This document shows positions 1-6,852 of a stretch of 29,065 nt of DNA, in pieces. Below the pieces are notes generated by a model. It made no database searches, was not told the DNA's origin, and saw only the letters and a program-made list of their open reading frames with translations. Numbering within the stretch: the stretch's first letter is position 1; every line of letters begins with the position of its first letter. Position numbers and translations under genes: made by a program. Origin of the DNA: JAGQNP01 sp038257245 (GTDB lineage Bacteria > Patescibacteriota > Saccharimonadia > Saccharimonadales > JACQNP01); contig JBBSJL010000011.1 in NCBI GenBank assembly GCA_038257245.1, positions 1 to 29,065 on the forward strand, in the 5' to 3' direction.

Positions 1-30
1 CTTTTACGCAACTTATGTATAAAAATTTGC

Positions 31-36
31 TAAAAT
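31..36 (+). promoter_or_regulatory. -10 box of the 47-aa ORF (leaderless type)
   Basis: TAAAAT preceded by TGC at 28-30 (extended -10) ends 7 nt before the ATG at 44, so transcription would begin at about the start codon. Confidence 0.5.
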
Positions 37-43
37 TAGTGTG

Positions 44-187
44 ATGAGTAAATCTAATTATGGTAATACTAACGATTTGGTGGAGGATTTTCGTACGGCA
101 ATGATTGTGTGGTCTACCGCTGCTGGATACACCAAGAACAAAGCTAGCCGATATTTATTTAAGATTACCTTGATTGCTCGCAAATAA
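44..187 (+). CDS. 47-aa ORF, truncated paralogue of the 192-aa protein downstream
   Basis: This short ORF runs from ATG to TAA. Its N-terminus (MSKSN...DLVEDFRTAMIV.STA) is nearly the same as that of the 192-aa protein starting at 555, and the DNA is alike to about position 151 (Y-x-K-x-x-A-x-R against the same residues downstream). It then runs into an unrelated basic tail and stops. It keeps an extended -10 box 7 nt before its ATG, so it may still be expressed. Either it is a gene fragment left by tandem duplication, or a short member of a family that shares the N-terminal segment. Function is unknown. Confidence 0.45.
   Translation: MSKSNYGNTNDLVEDFRTAMIVWSTAAGYTKNKASRYLFKITLIARK
74..119 (+). 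repeat. Direct repeat, copy 1
   Basis: 46-bp segment matching 588-633 with about three mismatches, including a perfect 33-nt run at 77-109. It encodes the shared segment DLVEDFRTAMIV. Confidence 0.85.
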
Positions 188-197
188 GACAGAGTGT

Positions 198-203
198 TAT
201 AAT
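198..203 (+). promoter_or_regulatory. Extended -10 promoter for the coiled-coil gene
   Basis: TATAAT with TGT directly upstream (195-197) and a possible -35 TTGCTC at 174-179 (18-nt spacer). The ATG at 214 lies 10 nt after the box, leaving little or no leader. Confidence 0.6.
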
Positions 204-213
204 AAACGTAATT

Positions 214-558
214 ATGAGTGATTACGCAACAAAGGATGATGTCAAAGAGATAGTCAACAAGGCGGTTGATGACCTGACTCAAATAATAGGTAACTTCGCG
301 CAGCAAACTGATGATAGATTCAATAAAGTTGAAGCCAAAACACATTCAATAAAAACAACGGTTGATGAAATAAAATCTGAAATAATCGACCTGAGAGCCT
401 CACATGACAGGCTAGTCAACACTATTGATGGGTTTGTGAAAAGACTAGAGGATAATGAAATAGAAAATGCTGCGCGAGATGCACAGTTTGCAAGATTACT
501 CGACTGGGCTGAAAAAGTTGCAGAAAAAACCGGCATACCCTTACCTGCGTTAAAGTGA
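214..558 (+). CDS. Small coiled-coil protein, 114 aa
   Basis: The protein is acidic and almost wholly helical. It opens with a TKDDVKEIV segment and then shows heptad-like spacing of I/L/V from about residue 10 to 95 (TVDEIKSEIIDLR, LVNTIDGFVKRLED), ending in a short tail with GIPLPALK. No signal peptide or membrane segment is present, so it is probably cytosolic and oligomeric. Its stop overlaps the GTG start of the next gene by 4 nt (GTGA, 555-558), so the two are likely co-translated. The start is set by the strong -10 box just upstream. I do not recognise a named family; many CPR genomes carry small coiled-coil proteins of this look. Confidence 0.75.
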   Translation: MSDYATKDDVKEIVNKAVDDLTQIIGNFAQQTDDRFNKVEAKTHSIKTTVDEIKSEIIDLRASHDRLVNTIDGFVKRLEDNEIENAARDAQFARLLDWAEKVAEKTGIPLPALK

Positions 559-1133
559 ATAAGTCGAATAACAACGTAAATGGCGGTGACTTGGTGGAGG
601 ATTTTCGTACGGCAATGATTGTGCGGTCTACTGCAGAGTATGCTAAGGAAGAAGCTGACCGATCAGAACAAGAAACTGTGCAAGGGCTCGACGCAATCAG
701 TCGGGGTGCCTACCTAAACCCGACTTTCGTACCAGAAGATATTCAGGATAAGATCACCCGTGCCAGCGTTGATGCTCATATTAAGAAAGTGCAGGCCAGC
801 CAGATAGGCCAGCAAAGCAAAGCTCAATTATCGGAACTACAGCTTAGCGCTAGTGAAAAGTATGTAGGCAAAAAGGTCACCATAACTGTTCTGCAAAAAG
901 ACGAAAAGCCAATCGAATCAGTCTGGTATGATCCAAAATACAACCAATACTACCCGGGTGTCGTCAACACTAAAGGCATATCTGGCAAAATCGAAGAAGT
1001 TATGCTGAAAAAGAACGCCCTGATGATTAAACCAAATCTTCTGTCAAAATTGGGCGCATCTAACCGCAAATACTTTGTGGCATACATAATCAACCCCAAC
1101 ACACTGGAACCAATGGTCTCTCTTTCGATGTAG
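555..1133 (+). CDS. Unknown 192-aa protein, co-translated with the coiled-coil protein
   Basis: GTG start, overlapping the previous stop by 4 nt. Residues 13-40 carry the DLVEDFRTAMIV segment shared with the ORF at 44. Residues 30-105 look helical and charged. Residues 105-192 look like a compact beta-rich domain (VGKKVTITVLQKDEKPIESVWYDP, then two VxKIEEV/MIKP strands). There is no signal peptide or membrane helix. I cannot assign a family. Two response regulators follow on the same strand, but each has its own candidate -10 box, so a functional link is only suggested by position. Confidence 0.7.
   Translation: MNKSNNNVNGGDLVEDFRTAMIVRSTAEYAKEEADRSEQETVQGLDAISRGAYLNPTFVPEDIQDKITRASVDAHIKKVQASQIGQQSKAQLSELQLSASEKYVGKKVTITVLQKDEKPIESVWYDPKYNQYYPGVVNTKGISGKIEEVMLKKNALMIKPNLLSKLGASNRKYFVAYIINPNTLEPMVSLSM
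588..633 (+). repeat. Direct repeat, copy 2
   Basis: Second copy of the segment at 74-119, lying inside the N-terminal coding part of the 192-aa gene. Confidence 0.85.
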
Positions 1134-1175
1134 ACATTGGACTTTTTGATGTTTTATCTGTAAATTAAGTTAATA

Positions 1176-1550
1176 ATGACCCAAAAATACAAAGTTGCTG
1201 TGATTGAGGACGATCTCCCGATTTCTAATCTATACAAAATGAAGCTCGAAATGTCTGGCTATGACGTCAAAACGGCAATTAATGGCGAGGATGGTTATAG
1301 CCTAACGGAAAGCTACCAGCCTGATCTTATTTTGTTGGACCTAAAAATGCCAGTTATGACTGGCGAAGAAATGCTAGAAAAAATACGGGCAACAGAATGG
1401 GGTAGTAAACCTAGGGTGATTATTCTAACAAACATCAGTAAGAGTGAAGCCCCTCATAGTCTTAGGATACTAAATGTTGATCGTTACGTTGTCAAAGCAC
1501 ACCATACACCAAGTCAAGTAATCGAAATAGTAAAGGAAGTTCTGTCATGA
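1176..1550 (+). CDS. Single-domain response regulator (REC only), 124 aa
   Basis: The whole protein is a CheY-like receiver domain: acidic pocket E11-D12-D13, phospho-acceptor D55 in LLDLKMP, switch T85 in ILTN, and conserved K107 in VVKA. There is no DNA-binding or enzymatic output domain. It is expected to pass a phosphoryl signal from a histidine kinase to a partner by protein contact. No kinase is in this window. It is closely related to the receivers at 1592 and 3284 (all share the ILTN/FLTN and VVKA-type motifs and a W-G after the alpha-3 helix). A weak -10 (TAAATT, 1161-1166) lies 9 nt before the ATG. Confidence 0.9.
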   Translation: MTQKYKVAVIEDDLPISNLYKMKLEMSGYDVKTAINGEDGYSLTESYQPDLILLDLKMPVMTGEEMLEKIRATEWGSKPRVIILTNISKSEAPHSLRILNVDRYVVKAHHTPSQVIEIVKEVLS

Positions 1551-1578
1551 TTTACTTTAATAATCCTCTGATTTCTGG

Positions 1579-1584
1579 GACAAT
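1579..1584 (+). promoter_or_regulatory. Candidate -10 box for the second response regulator
   Basis: GACAAT with TGG upstream (1576-1578), ending 7 nt before the ATG at 1592. It is a weaker match than the other boxes, but at the usual spacing. Confidence 0.4.
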
Positions 1585-1591
1585 AGACTGA

Positions 1592-1981
1592 ATGGCAAAA
1601 ATTGTATTAGTAGAAGATGACGCTATGTTGGCAGAAATTTATCAAACACGCCTAACTATAGCCGGGCATAAGTGCGAAGTTGCGCATGATGGGGTGACAG
1701 GTCTTGAACTGATCAAAAATATCATGCCCGATCTCGCGCTACTAGACCTTATGCTTCCGCAAATGTCAGGCGATAATATCCTTAAGGCCATGCGCAAGTC
1801 CGATTGGGGTAAAAAGATTAAAGCAATCTTTTTAACTAACATCAGTGAGTCAGAAGCACCGGAAGGTATCCAAGAATTAGGGTTTGAAAGATATATTGTT
1901 AAAGCCAATCTTTCCAATAACGAACTCGCTGAAATAGTTGACGAAACGCTTGCCTCTACAGAAGAACGATCAATCGACTAG
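1592..1981 (+). CDS. Single-domain response regulator (REC only), 129 aa
   Basis: CheY-like receiver: acidic E8-D9-D10, phospho-acceptor D52 in LLDLMLP, T82 in FLTN, K104 in IVKAN. It has a short extra acidic tail (STEERSID) but no output domain. It lies 41 nt after the previous receiver, with a candidate -10 in the gap. Receiver-only proteins usually act in phosphorelays or bind targets directly. The tandem arrangement suggests duplication followed by divergence. It converges with the reverse-strand gene ending at 1987, 5 nt away. Confidence 0.9.
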   Translation: MAKIVLVEDDAMLAEIYQTRLTIAGHKCEVAHDGVTGLELIKNIMPDLALLDLMLPQMSGDNILKAMRKSDWGKKIKAIFLTNISESEAPEGIQELGFERYIVKANLSNNELAEIVDETLASTEERSID

Positions 1982-1986
1982 AAACT

Positions 1987-2559
1987 CTAGAGATCCTCAG
2001 TAAGTTTTTTATGAACTAACTCTAGCATGTCAGCCTCTATAGCCTGTCCATTTTCTCGAGAAGAGCGAGTTGTATCAGTGTCTCTATTAACAACTAGCAA
2101 ATCTAACGCGTCAGGTGGTACCGTATTGTGTATTTGAACGTAGCCTCGTTTAAAATCATCTTCTGTTATCTTAGCTGGAGTGCCCTGGAGGCGATCTGGG
2201 CTAGTCAGTGCCAGCGCCATTACAGAATAACCTTTATCATCTGTCTGAGAATGACCGTAATGAAAAAAACTAGTGTCAAAAGTCTGAATACCTCTAGCAT
2301 CGACAAAGCTCATAAATATCCTTTTGTGCGCTGTCCAAAAACTCGCTCCACCGTTCCTACCTTCTGGTGTTAGTGGCAAAATACCTTTCTCTGCAACCTG
2401 AGCAATACGATTTTCTTTTTTTATACCGTGAAAAACAATAAGCCGTTTGCGTGACACTTCAATTACATCACGGACTTTGGGAGCTAGTGACGAATCACCA
2501 ATTGCTTCTGCAACAAGATCCGGTATAGCGGTATCAAATTCACCGACAATGTTACTCAT
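1987..2559 (-). CDS. Unknown 190-aa protein, possible ADP-ribosyltransferase/KptA-like fold
   Basis: No confident family. Visible features are FHGI at about 43-46, then a predicted helix and EKGILPLTPEGRNGGASFW (58-75), a stretch ending in the aromatic-rich FDTSFFHYGHS (94-104), and near the C-terminus VQIHNTVPPDALDLLVV (141-157). An H-G-x motif early, a helix-GI-x-P turn and a late V/I-P-P-x-A/E-L strand resemble ADP-ribosyltransferase and RNA 2'-phosphotransferase folds; this is a weak, pattern-based inference. No signal peptide. Its start overlaps the stop of the NDK-like gene by 4 nt (2556-2559), so the two are co-translated and probably act together. Confidence 0.7.
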   Translation of the reverse strand: MSNIVGEFDTAIPDLVAEAIGDSSLAPKVRDVIEVSRKRLIVFHGIKKENRIAQVAEKGILPLTPEGRNGGASFWTAHKRIFMSFVDARGIQTFDTSFFHYGHSQTDDKGYSVMALALTSPDRLQGTPAKITEDDFKRGYVQIHNTVPPDALDLLVVNRDTDTTRSSRENGQAIEADMLELVHKKLTEDL

Positions 2560-3194
2560 TTTTGGCTCCGTAACATTAATCTAAGTAAAATATCGGCTTC
2601 TCGTTTAACAGCGTCTGGGGAGTCACTACCATGAACTAGATTGTTATAGTTGCTTACTCCAAAACGCCCCCTGATTGTGTTCGGATTCTTTTTTTCTTCG
2701 TCTTCTATGTTCCAGAACCCAACTTGATCTCTCCATTTATCAATAGCATCACCCGTATCAGAATGGAGTAATAGTACAGTGGTAGGATTTCCAACTATAA
2801 TACCCGAGAATTCGTCCCACCTATTCTTGTGTCCTAGTCGTTCTGCAGGTTTCTCTATCTGTATCTCTCTTGGGCCTCCACTATAAAACTCATCCAATGC
2901 TTCTTGATCAAAGCAAACAGAAAACTTAGCAAGAATACCGAGCCGCTCTATAGCACTTTCTAAAGCAAAAGCCACTTCGCCATCTGGCCCATCGAGAGTA
3001 GTTTCATCCATAAGACCTGGCCTTACCATTGCTAAGGTTACGTTACCACTATCAATTTCTTCTGTAACTATTGGATCAACCAGCAAATCTAAAAGCCTCT
3101 CTCCATATGTTGTTTCTAGGGGGGAGACAACTTCACGTGCATATTCTGGTGAATAAAATGGTAAGTTTGTCATAATTTCAGTGTAGTTTAACAT
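2556..3194 (-). CDS. Divergent nucleoside diphosphate kinase-like protein, 212 aa
   Basis: The C-terminal 160 residues fit the NDK fold. LAMVRPG at 54-60 matches the first strand motif (usually IKPD). PNTIRGRFG at 171-179 matches the conserved PGTIRGDFG. NNLVHGSDSPDAVKREA at 184-200 matches the active-site segment, with phospho-histidine H188. Differences from housekeeping NDK: the normally conserved lysine of KPD is R58, the usual G-x-TNP segment is rewritten between 159 and 172, and there is a 50-residue N-terminal extension. NDK normally moves gamma-phosphate between nucleoside triphosphates through the histidine. This form may be active with altered substrate, or may bind nucleotide in partnership with the overlapping downstream gene. 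The start could also be M8 (3173). Confidence 0.75.
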   Translation of the reverse strand: MLNYTEIMTNLPFYSPEYAREVVSPLETTYGERLLDLLVDPIVTEEIDSGNVTLAMVRPGLMDETTLDGPDGEVAFALESAIERLGILAKFSVCFDQEALDEFYSGGPREIQIEKPAERLGHKNRWDEFSGIIVGNPTTVLLLHSDTGDAIDKWRDQVGFWNIEDEEKKNPNTIRGRFGVSNYNNLVHGSDSPDAVKREADILLRLMLRSQK

Positions 3195-3270
3195 TTTTTG
3201 GCTATATTTTCAACTTACTGTTAAAGATCATTCTAGAACATCCTGGCTTGTTTTGGATCATATCTTGCCG

Positions 3271-3276
3271 TAATAT
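3271..3276 (+). promoter_or_regulatory. -10 box for the third response regulator
   Basis: TAATAT ends 7 nt before the ATG at 3284. It supports that ATG over the upstream TTG at 3248. Confidence 0.45.
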
Positions 3277-3283
3277 TAAGATT

Positions 3284-3655
3284 ATGGCTACTAAAGTTGC
3301 AATTATAGAAGATGACCAAGCAATATCTCAGATGTACCGAATTAAGTTCGAGGCCGAAGGCTACGAAGTTGAAACTGCCGAAAACGGAGTATTAGGCCTT
3401 AAATTGTGTGAAGAAATCCGCCCTGATATTGTGCTTTTAGATCTTATGATGCCCGAAATGACCGGCGATAAAATGCTTGCTGAACTACGAAAAACTAGCT
3501 GGGGTAAGGACACAAAAGTTATTATTCTGACCAACATGGGTGAGCAAGAAATACCTACAGACGTAAAAAGTTTAGGAGTTTCCGCGGTAATCCTTAAAGC
3601 TGATATGACTCCTAGACAAGTAGCAGAGCTGGTAAAGAAACAGCTCTCATCGTAA
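3284..3655 (+). CDS. Single-domain response regulator (REC only), 123 aa
   Basis: CheY-like receiver: E9-D10-D11, phospho-acceptor D53 in LLDLMMP, T83 in ILTN, K105 in ILKAD. It ends at the receiver boundary and has no effector domain. I use the ATG at 3284: the translation from there begins MATKVAIIEDD like its paralogues, and a -10 box sits 7 nt upstream. The frame stays open to a TTG at 3248, but that segment (FWIISCRN) is not receiver-like. It is separated from the other two receivers by the reverse-strand NDK-like pair, which appears inserted into, or flipped within, a receiver cluster. Confidence 0.9.
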   Translation: MATKVAIIEDDQAISQMYRIKFEAEGYEVETAENGVLGLKLCEEIRPDIVLLDLMMPEMTGDKMLAELRKTSWGKDTKVIILTNMGEQEIPTDVKSLGVSAVILKADMTPRQVAELVKKQLSS

Positions 3656-3658
3656 AAT
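3653..3658 (+). promoter_or_regulatory. -10 box for murD-murL
   Basis: TAAAAT overlaps the stop codon of the receiver gene and ends 7 nt before the murD ATG at 3666. A leaderless murD-murL transcript would start here. Confidence 0.45.
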
Positions 3659-3665
3659 ATACTTA

Positions 3666-4979
3666 ATGAATATAGCGATCTTGGGATTTGGTGTACAAGG
3701 ACAATCTTCCTTGAAATACTGGGATACACCCGACAACCACATAACAATTTGTGACGGCAATAAGAGTGTTGTCATACCCAAAGGGGTTAGTTCGCACCTT
3801 GGACCGAAATATTTAGCAAATCTAGATAAATTTGATCTGTTAATAAGGACTCCTATTTTACACCCCAAGGATATTATTGCCGCTAACCCAGAATCACCTG
3901 ATATATTGAATAAAGTCACTTCGAATACCAATGAATTCTTCCGAGTTTGTCCGACAAAAAATATTATCGGCGTTACTGGCACTAAGGGCAAGGGCACGAC
4001 TTCTACGTTAATTGCAAAAATGCTAGAAGCCGACAGTAAAAAAGTACATGTTGGGGGCAATATTGGGACTCCTCCCCTAGATTTACTGAAAAACAATATT
4101 CAGACTGATGATTGGATTGTGTTGGAACTAGCCAATTTCCAGTTGATTGACATCCACCACGCCCCTCACATCTCAATCTGTCTAATGGTAGTACCGGAAC
4201 ATTTGGATTGGCACGAAGATTATGAAGAATACGTAGCTGCCAAACAGCAAGTGTTTATGAATCAGTCTGCTAATGATATTGCTATTTATTACTCAACTAA
4301 CGAAGATTCCGAAAGTATAGCAGGGGCTAGTGTAGGGGAGTTAATCCCCTACTACCACTCCCCTGGCGCATACGTAAAAGGTGGCAAGATCGTAATAGAC
4401 AATAATGAGATTTGTAGCACCAGTGAAATAAAACTACTAGGTAAGCATAATTGGCAAAATATCTGTGCTGCTGTCACCACCGTCTGGCAAGTCACCCATA
4501 ATGTCGAAGCAATTAAATCAGTTATAACAAGCTTTACTGGACTACCCTTCAGGATAGAGCTCAGAGCAGAGAAAAATGGTATCAGATATTATAATGATTC
4601 CTTTGCTAGTGCTGCGGGTGCGACTATTGCTGCTCTCAAAGCCATACCTGGAATGAAAGTAATGATCATAGGTGGATTTGATCGCGGGTTAGACCTCACT
4701 GGTTTTGCAAAAGAGATAGAAAAGATGTCATCAGAAATCAGGAAAATAGTACTGATAGGCGCTGCATCAAAACGAACTTCAGATGCCCTAGAAATGTCAC
4801 ACTTCGATAATTACACATTATTAGAAAGTAAAGATATGGAAAATATAGTAAACGAGGCAACCAATTACGCGGAAAAGGGTGATGCTGTCGTGCTGTCCCC
4901 GGCATTTGCTAGCTTTGATATGTTCAAGAACTTCGAGGATAGAGGAAATAAGTTTAATGACGTGGTTGATTCACTTTGA
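3666..4979 (+). CDS. murD: UDP-N-acetylmuramoyl-L-alanine:glutamate ligase (MurD; probably the L-Glu-using MurD2 type)
   Basis: Cytosolic Mur ligase adding glutamate to UDP-MurNAc-L-Ala with ATP. Residues 1-90 form the N-terminal nucleotide-sugar domain (ILGFGVQGQSS). The P-loop GVTGTKGKGTT is at 102-112. Central motifs include HLDWH and GKHNWQN. The C-terminal domain carries YNDSFASAAGATIAAL, GGFDRGLDL and the MurD hallmark LSPAFASFDMFKNFEDRG near the end. At 437 aa it has normal family length. Its stop overlaps the TTG start of murL by 4 nt (stop codon 4977-4979, start codon 4976-4978). Pairing with MurL indicates the L-glutamate ligase variant described in Xanthomonas (MurD2); sequence alone does not prove this specificity. 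Confidence 0.93.
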   Translation: MNIAILGFGVQGQSSLKYWDTPDNHITICDGNKSVVIPKGVSSHLGPKYLANLDKFDLLIRTPILHPKDIIAANPESPDILNKVTSNTNEFFRVCPTKNIIGVTGTKGKGTTSTLIAKMLEADSKKVHVGGNIGTPPLDLLKNNIQTDDWIVLELANFQLIDIHHAPHISICLMVVPEHLDWHEDYEEYVAAKQQVFMNQSANDIAIYYSTNEDSESIAGASVGELIPYYHSPGAYVKGGKIVIDNNEICSTSEIKLLGKHNWQNICAAVTTVWQVTHNVEAIKSVITSFTGLPFRIELRAEKNGIRYYNDSFASAAGATIAALKAIPGMKVMIIGGFDRGLDLTGFAKEIEKMSSEIRKIVLIGAASKRTSDALEMSHFDNYTLLESKDMENIVNEATNYAEKGDAVVLSPAFASFDMFKNFEDRGNKFNDVVDSL

Positions 4980-6253
4980 AATATACTAATTTTGTATTCA
5001 AAAATTATACTTTTGATACGACAGCTAAAACCTTATCTTTATCATACAAACTTGATGATAAAGTCGATTTTACAGAAACATACCGATTTGATTTCGAATT
5101 TGTAGATAACATTGACGATAATGCCCTAGATAAAGCGATCCAAGGATTATTTTTCATGGCTGGTGTTTCATACTACAAAACCTACTTGCCAGAACATATA
5201 GCAGTCAATAAGGGTACCATAACACCCGAATTAGGTAGGTATTTATCTAAAACCTACCAGAAAGGACTAGGAGAATTTTATTACGTTAACAAACTCGACC
5301 CTAATACAAATATTACCTTCCCTGTAACTAATAACGCGTCCGATAAATATGTGTTGCCTAATCAAGCCGGGTATCTAGTTGGTCTTGGTGGTGGTAAGGA
5401 TTCTTTAGTAACTGTTGAGGCACTTCGTGGCACTGGTCAAGTGACCACTTGGACTCTTAATCACAGGACACAATTAGAACCACTAGTTAACGAAATTAAC
5501 CTTCCCCACCTTCAAGTCGAAAGATCGTGGGACAAAAGTCTGAAAGAGCATAACAAAAATGGGGCATATAATGGCCACGTTCCCATATCAGCAATATTTG
5601 CTCACGTAGGGTTGATTGTGGCTATACTCTCGGGTAAACGCGATATTGTAGTTTCAAATGAACACGCTGCCAATGAGCCAACCCTAGAATATAGGGGAGT
5701 TAAAATAAATCATCAATACTCAAAATCCCAGGAATTCGAAAAAGATTTTCAAAGTTATTTAAATGACAATTTTGGAGCCAGTATTAGGTACTATTCAATA
5801 CTTAGGCCATTTAGTGAATTAGCTATATCTAAAGCTTTTGTTAACCTTTGCTTCGAAAAGTATAAAAACGTATTCAGCTCGTGTAACCGAGCATTCACAG
5901 AGAAAAGTTCAAATATGACATGGTGTGGAGAATGTGCAAAATGTGCTTTTACTTTTTTGGTGTTATCGCCCTATGCCGACAAAGATAAGTTAGAAAACAT
6001 TTGGCACGGTAATTTATTGCAAGATAATGAACTTACCGATACGTACGAAAATCTATTGGGCGTTAGTGGAGACAAACCTCTAGACTGTGTTGGTGAAATA
6101 GCCGAAAGTCGTGCAGCAATGACTCTAGTTAAGAAACAGTACCCTGAACTAGATAGATATAAATACAGTGTTGAACCTTTTGATATTAAGAAGATATACG
6201 ATCATGAAATACCTGATAAAGAATTCAGGTTAATTTGCTCTATCTTGCAGTAA
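4976..6253 (+). CDS. murL: UDP-MurNAc-L-Ala-L-Glu epimerase (MurL)
   Basis: 425 aa, TTG start inside the murD stop. MurL inverts the terminal L-Glu of UDP-MurNAc-L-Ala-L-Glu to D-Glu with ATP, replacing glutamate racemase. The N-terminal 125 residues are beta-rich. An ATP-pyrophosphatase-type loop GLGGGKDS lies at 136-143. SNEHAANEPTLEYRG is at 227-241, and a cysteine cluster (C303 and C317-G-E-C320-A-K-C323) follows, which may bind metal. Translational coupling to murD strongly supports the assignment. Its last 14 nt overlap the convergent gene at 6240. No murI is seen in the window, consistent with this being the D-Glu source, though the rest of the genome is not visible. Confidence 0.9.
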   Translation: MKYTNFVFKNYTFDTTAKTLSLSYKLDDKVDFTETYRFDFEFVDNIDDNALDKAIQGLFFMAGVSYYKTYLPEHIAVNKGTITPELGRYLSKTYQKGLGEFYYVNKLDPNTNITFPVTNNASDKYVLPNQAGYLVGLGGGKDSLVTVEALRGTGQVTTWTLNHRTQLEPLVNEINLPHLQVERSWDKSLKEHNKNGAYNGHVPISAIFAHVGLIVAILSGKRDIVVSNEHAANEPTLEYRGVKINHQYSKSQEFEKDFQSYLNDNFGASIRYYSILRPFSELAISKAFVNLCFEKYKNVFSSCNRAFTEKSSNMTWCGECAKCAFTFLVLSPYADKDKLENIWHGNLLQDNELTDTYENLLGVSGDKPLDCVGEIAESRAAMTLVKKQYPELDRYKYSVEPFDIKKIYDHEIPDKEFRLICSILQ

Positions 6254-6842
6254 GATTGGGTGCGTATTGCCATAGTGGTGAGTCCTCTGGCAGCATTATA
6301 GGAATGGGAATATCTACTAAACTATCCTTTGGGATATCAATCTCCTGCTCGGCATCCGGCAAACCGCGATGAACCGCGCTGCAGACTGACAATGCTTTTC
6401 CTATCAAGAGTTTATTCTCTGCCATGCCAGCTGTTGACGTGTATTCATTTGTGACATCATCAATAAGCACAACTTTTCGTGCATTTCTGAGTAATAGCTT
6501 AGTTTCTTGGTTTCTTGGCAAAAATAACTTTTTTGCAGGAGGAGAACTAGGATCCTTTTTAAAATATACTACGGGGATCCTATGTTTTGGGGCTAATGCA
6601 TCGCTAACACCTTCGGCAAACCTATCCCCCCCACTTGGTATGGATACAAATACGTCAATTTCATCAACATCAACATGTCTTGCAACGATGAGATCTGCCA
6701 TTCCACATACAATTCTATTAAACAATGGCGTATCAGTTTCGATATTGTCTAGATCAAGTTTATTGTTAGCTACCTTACCGCTTGCGAACCTGTTATCAAA
6801 CCTTTCGAAGCAAGTCTGCAATATGGATTGTTCAATTGACAC
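6240..6842 (-). CDS. Phosphoribosyltransferase-like protein, 200 aa
   Basis: A type I PRTase core is visible: VFVSIPSGGDRFAEGVSDAL (64-83), the region after the first strand where orotate/adenine-type enzymes bind pyrophosphate, and VVLIDDVTNEYTSTAG (124-139), corresponding to the PRPP loop with the adjacent acidic pair D128-D129. The loop is a little longer than the classical DDxxTTG(x)S. The nucleobase is unclear; length and layout are nearest orotate or adenine PRTases. GTG start. It begins 10 nt after the folD stop on the same strand, so it is probably co-transcribed with folD. The 3' end overlaps murL by 14 nt. Confidence 0.8.
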   Translation of the reverse strand: MSIEQSILQTCFERFDNRFASGKVANNKLDLDNIETDTPLFNRIVCGMADLIVARHVDVDEIDVFVSIPSGGDRFAEGVSDALAPKHRIPVVYFKKDPSSPPAKKLFLPRNQETKLLLRNARKVVLIDDVTNEYTSTAGMAENKLLIGKALSVCSAVHRGLPDAEQEIDIPKDSLVDIPIPIMLPEDSPLWQYAPNLTAR

Positions 6843-6852
6843 TAACTATTTC

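Noticed and set aside
58..345. Reverse-strand 95-aa hydrophobic frame
   Set aside because: It lies antisense to the 47-aa and coiled-coil genes and their promoters.
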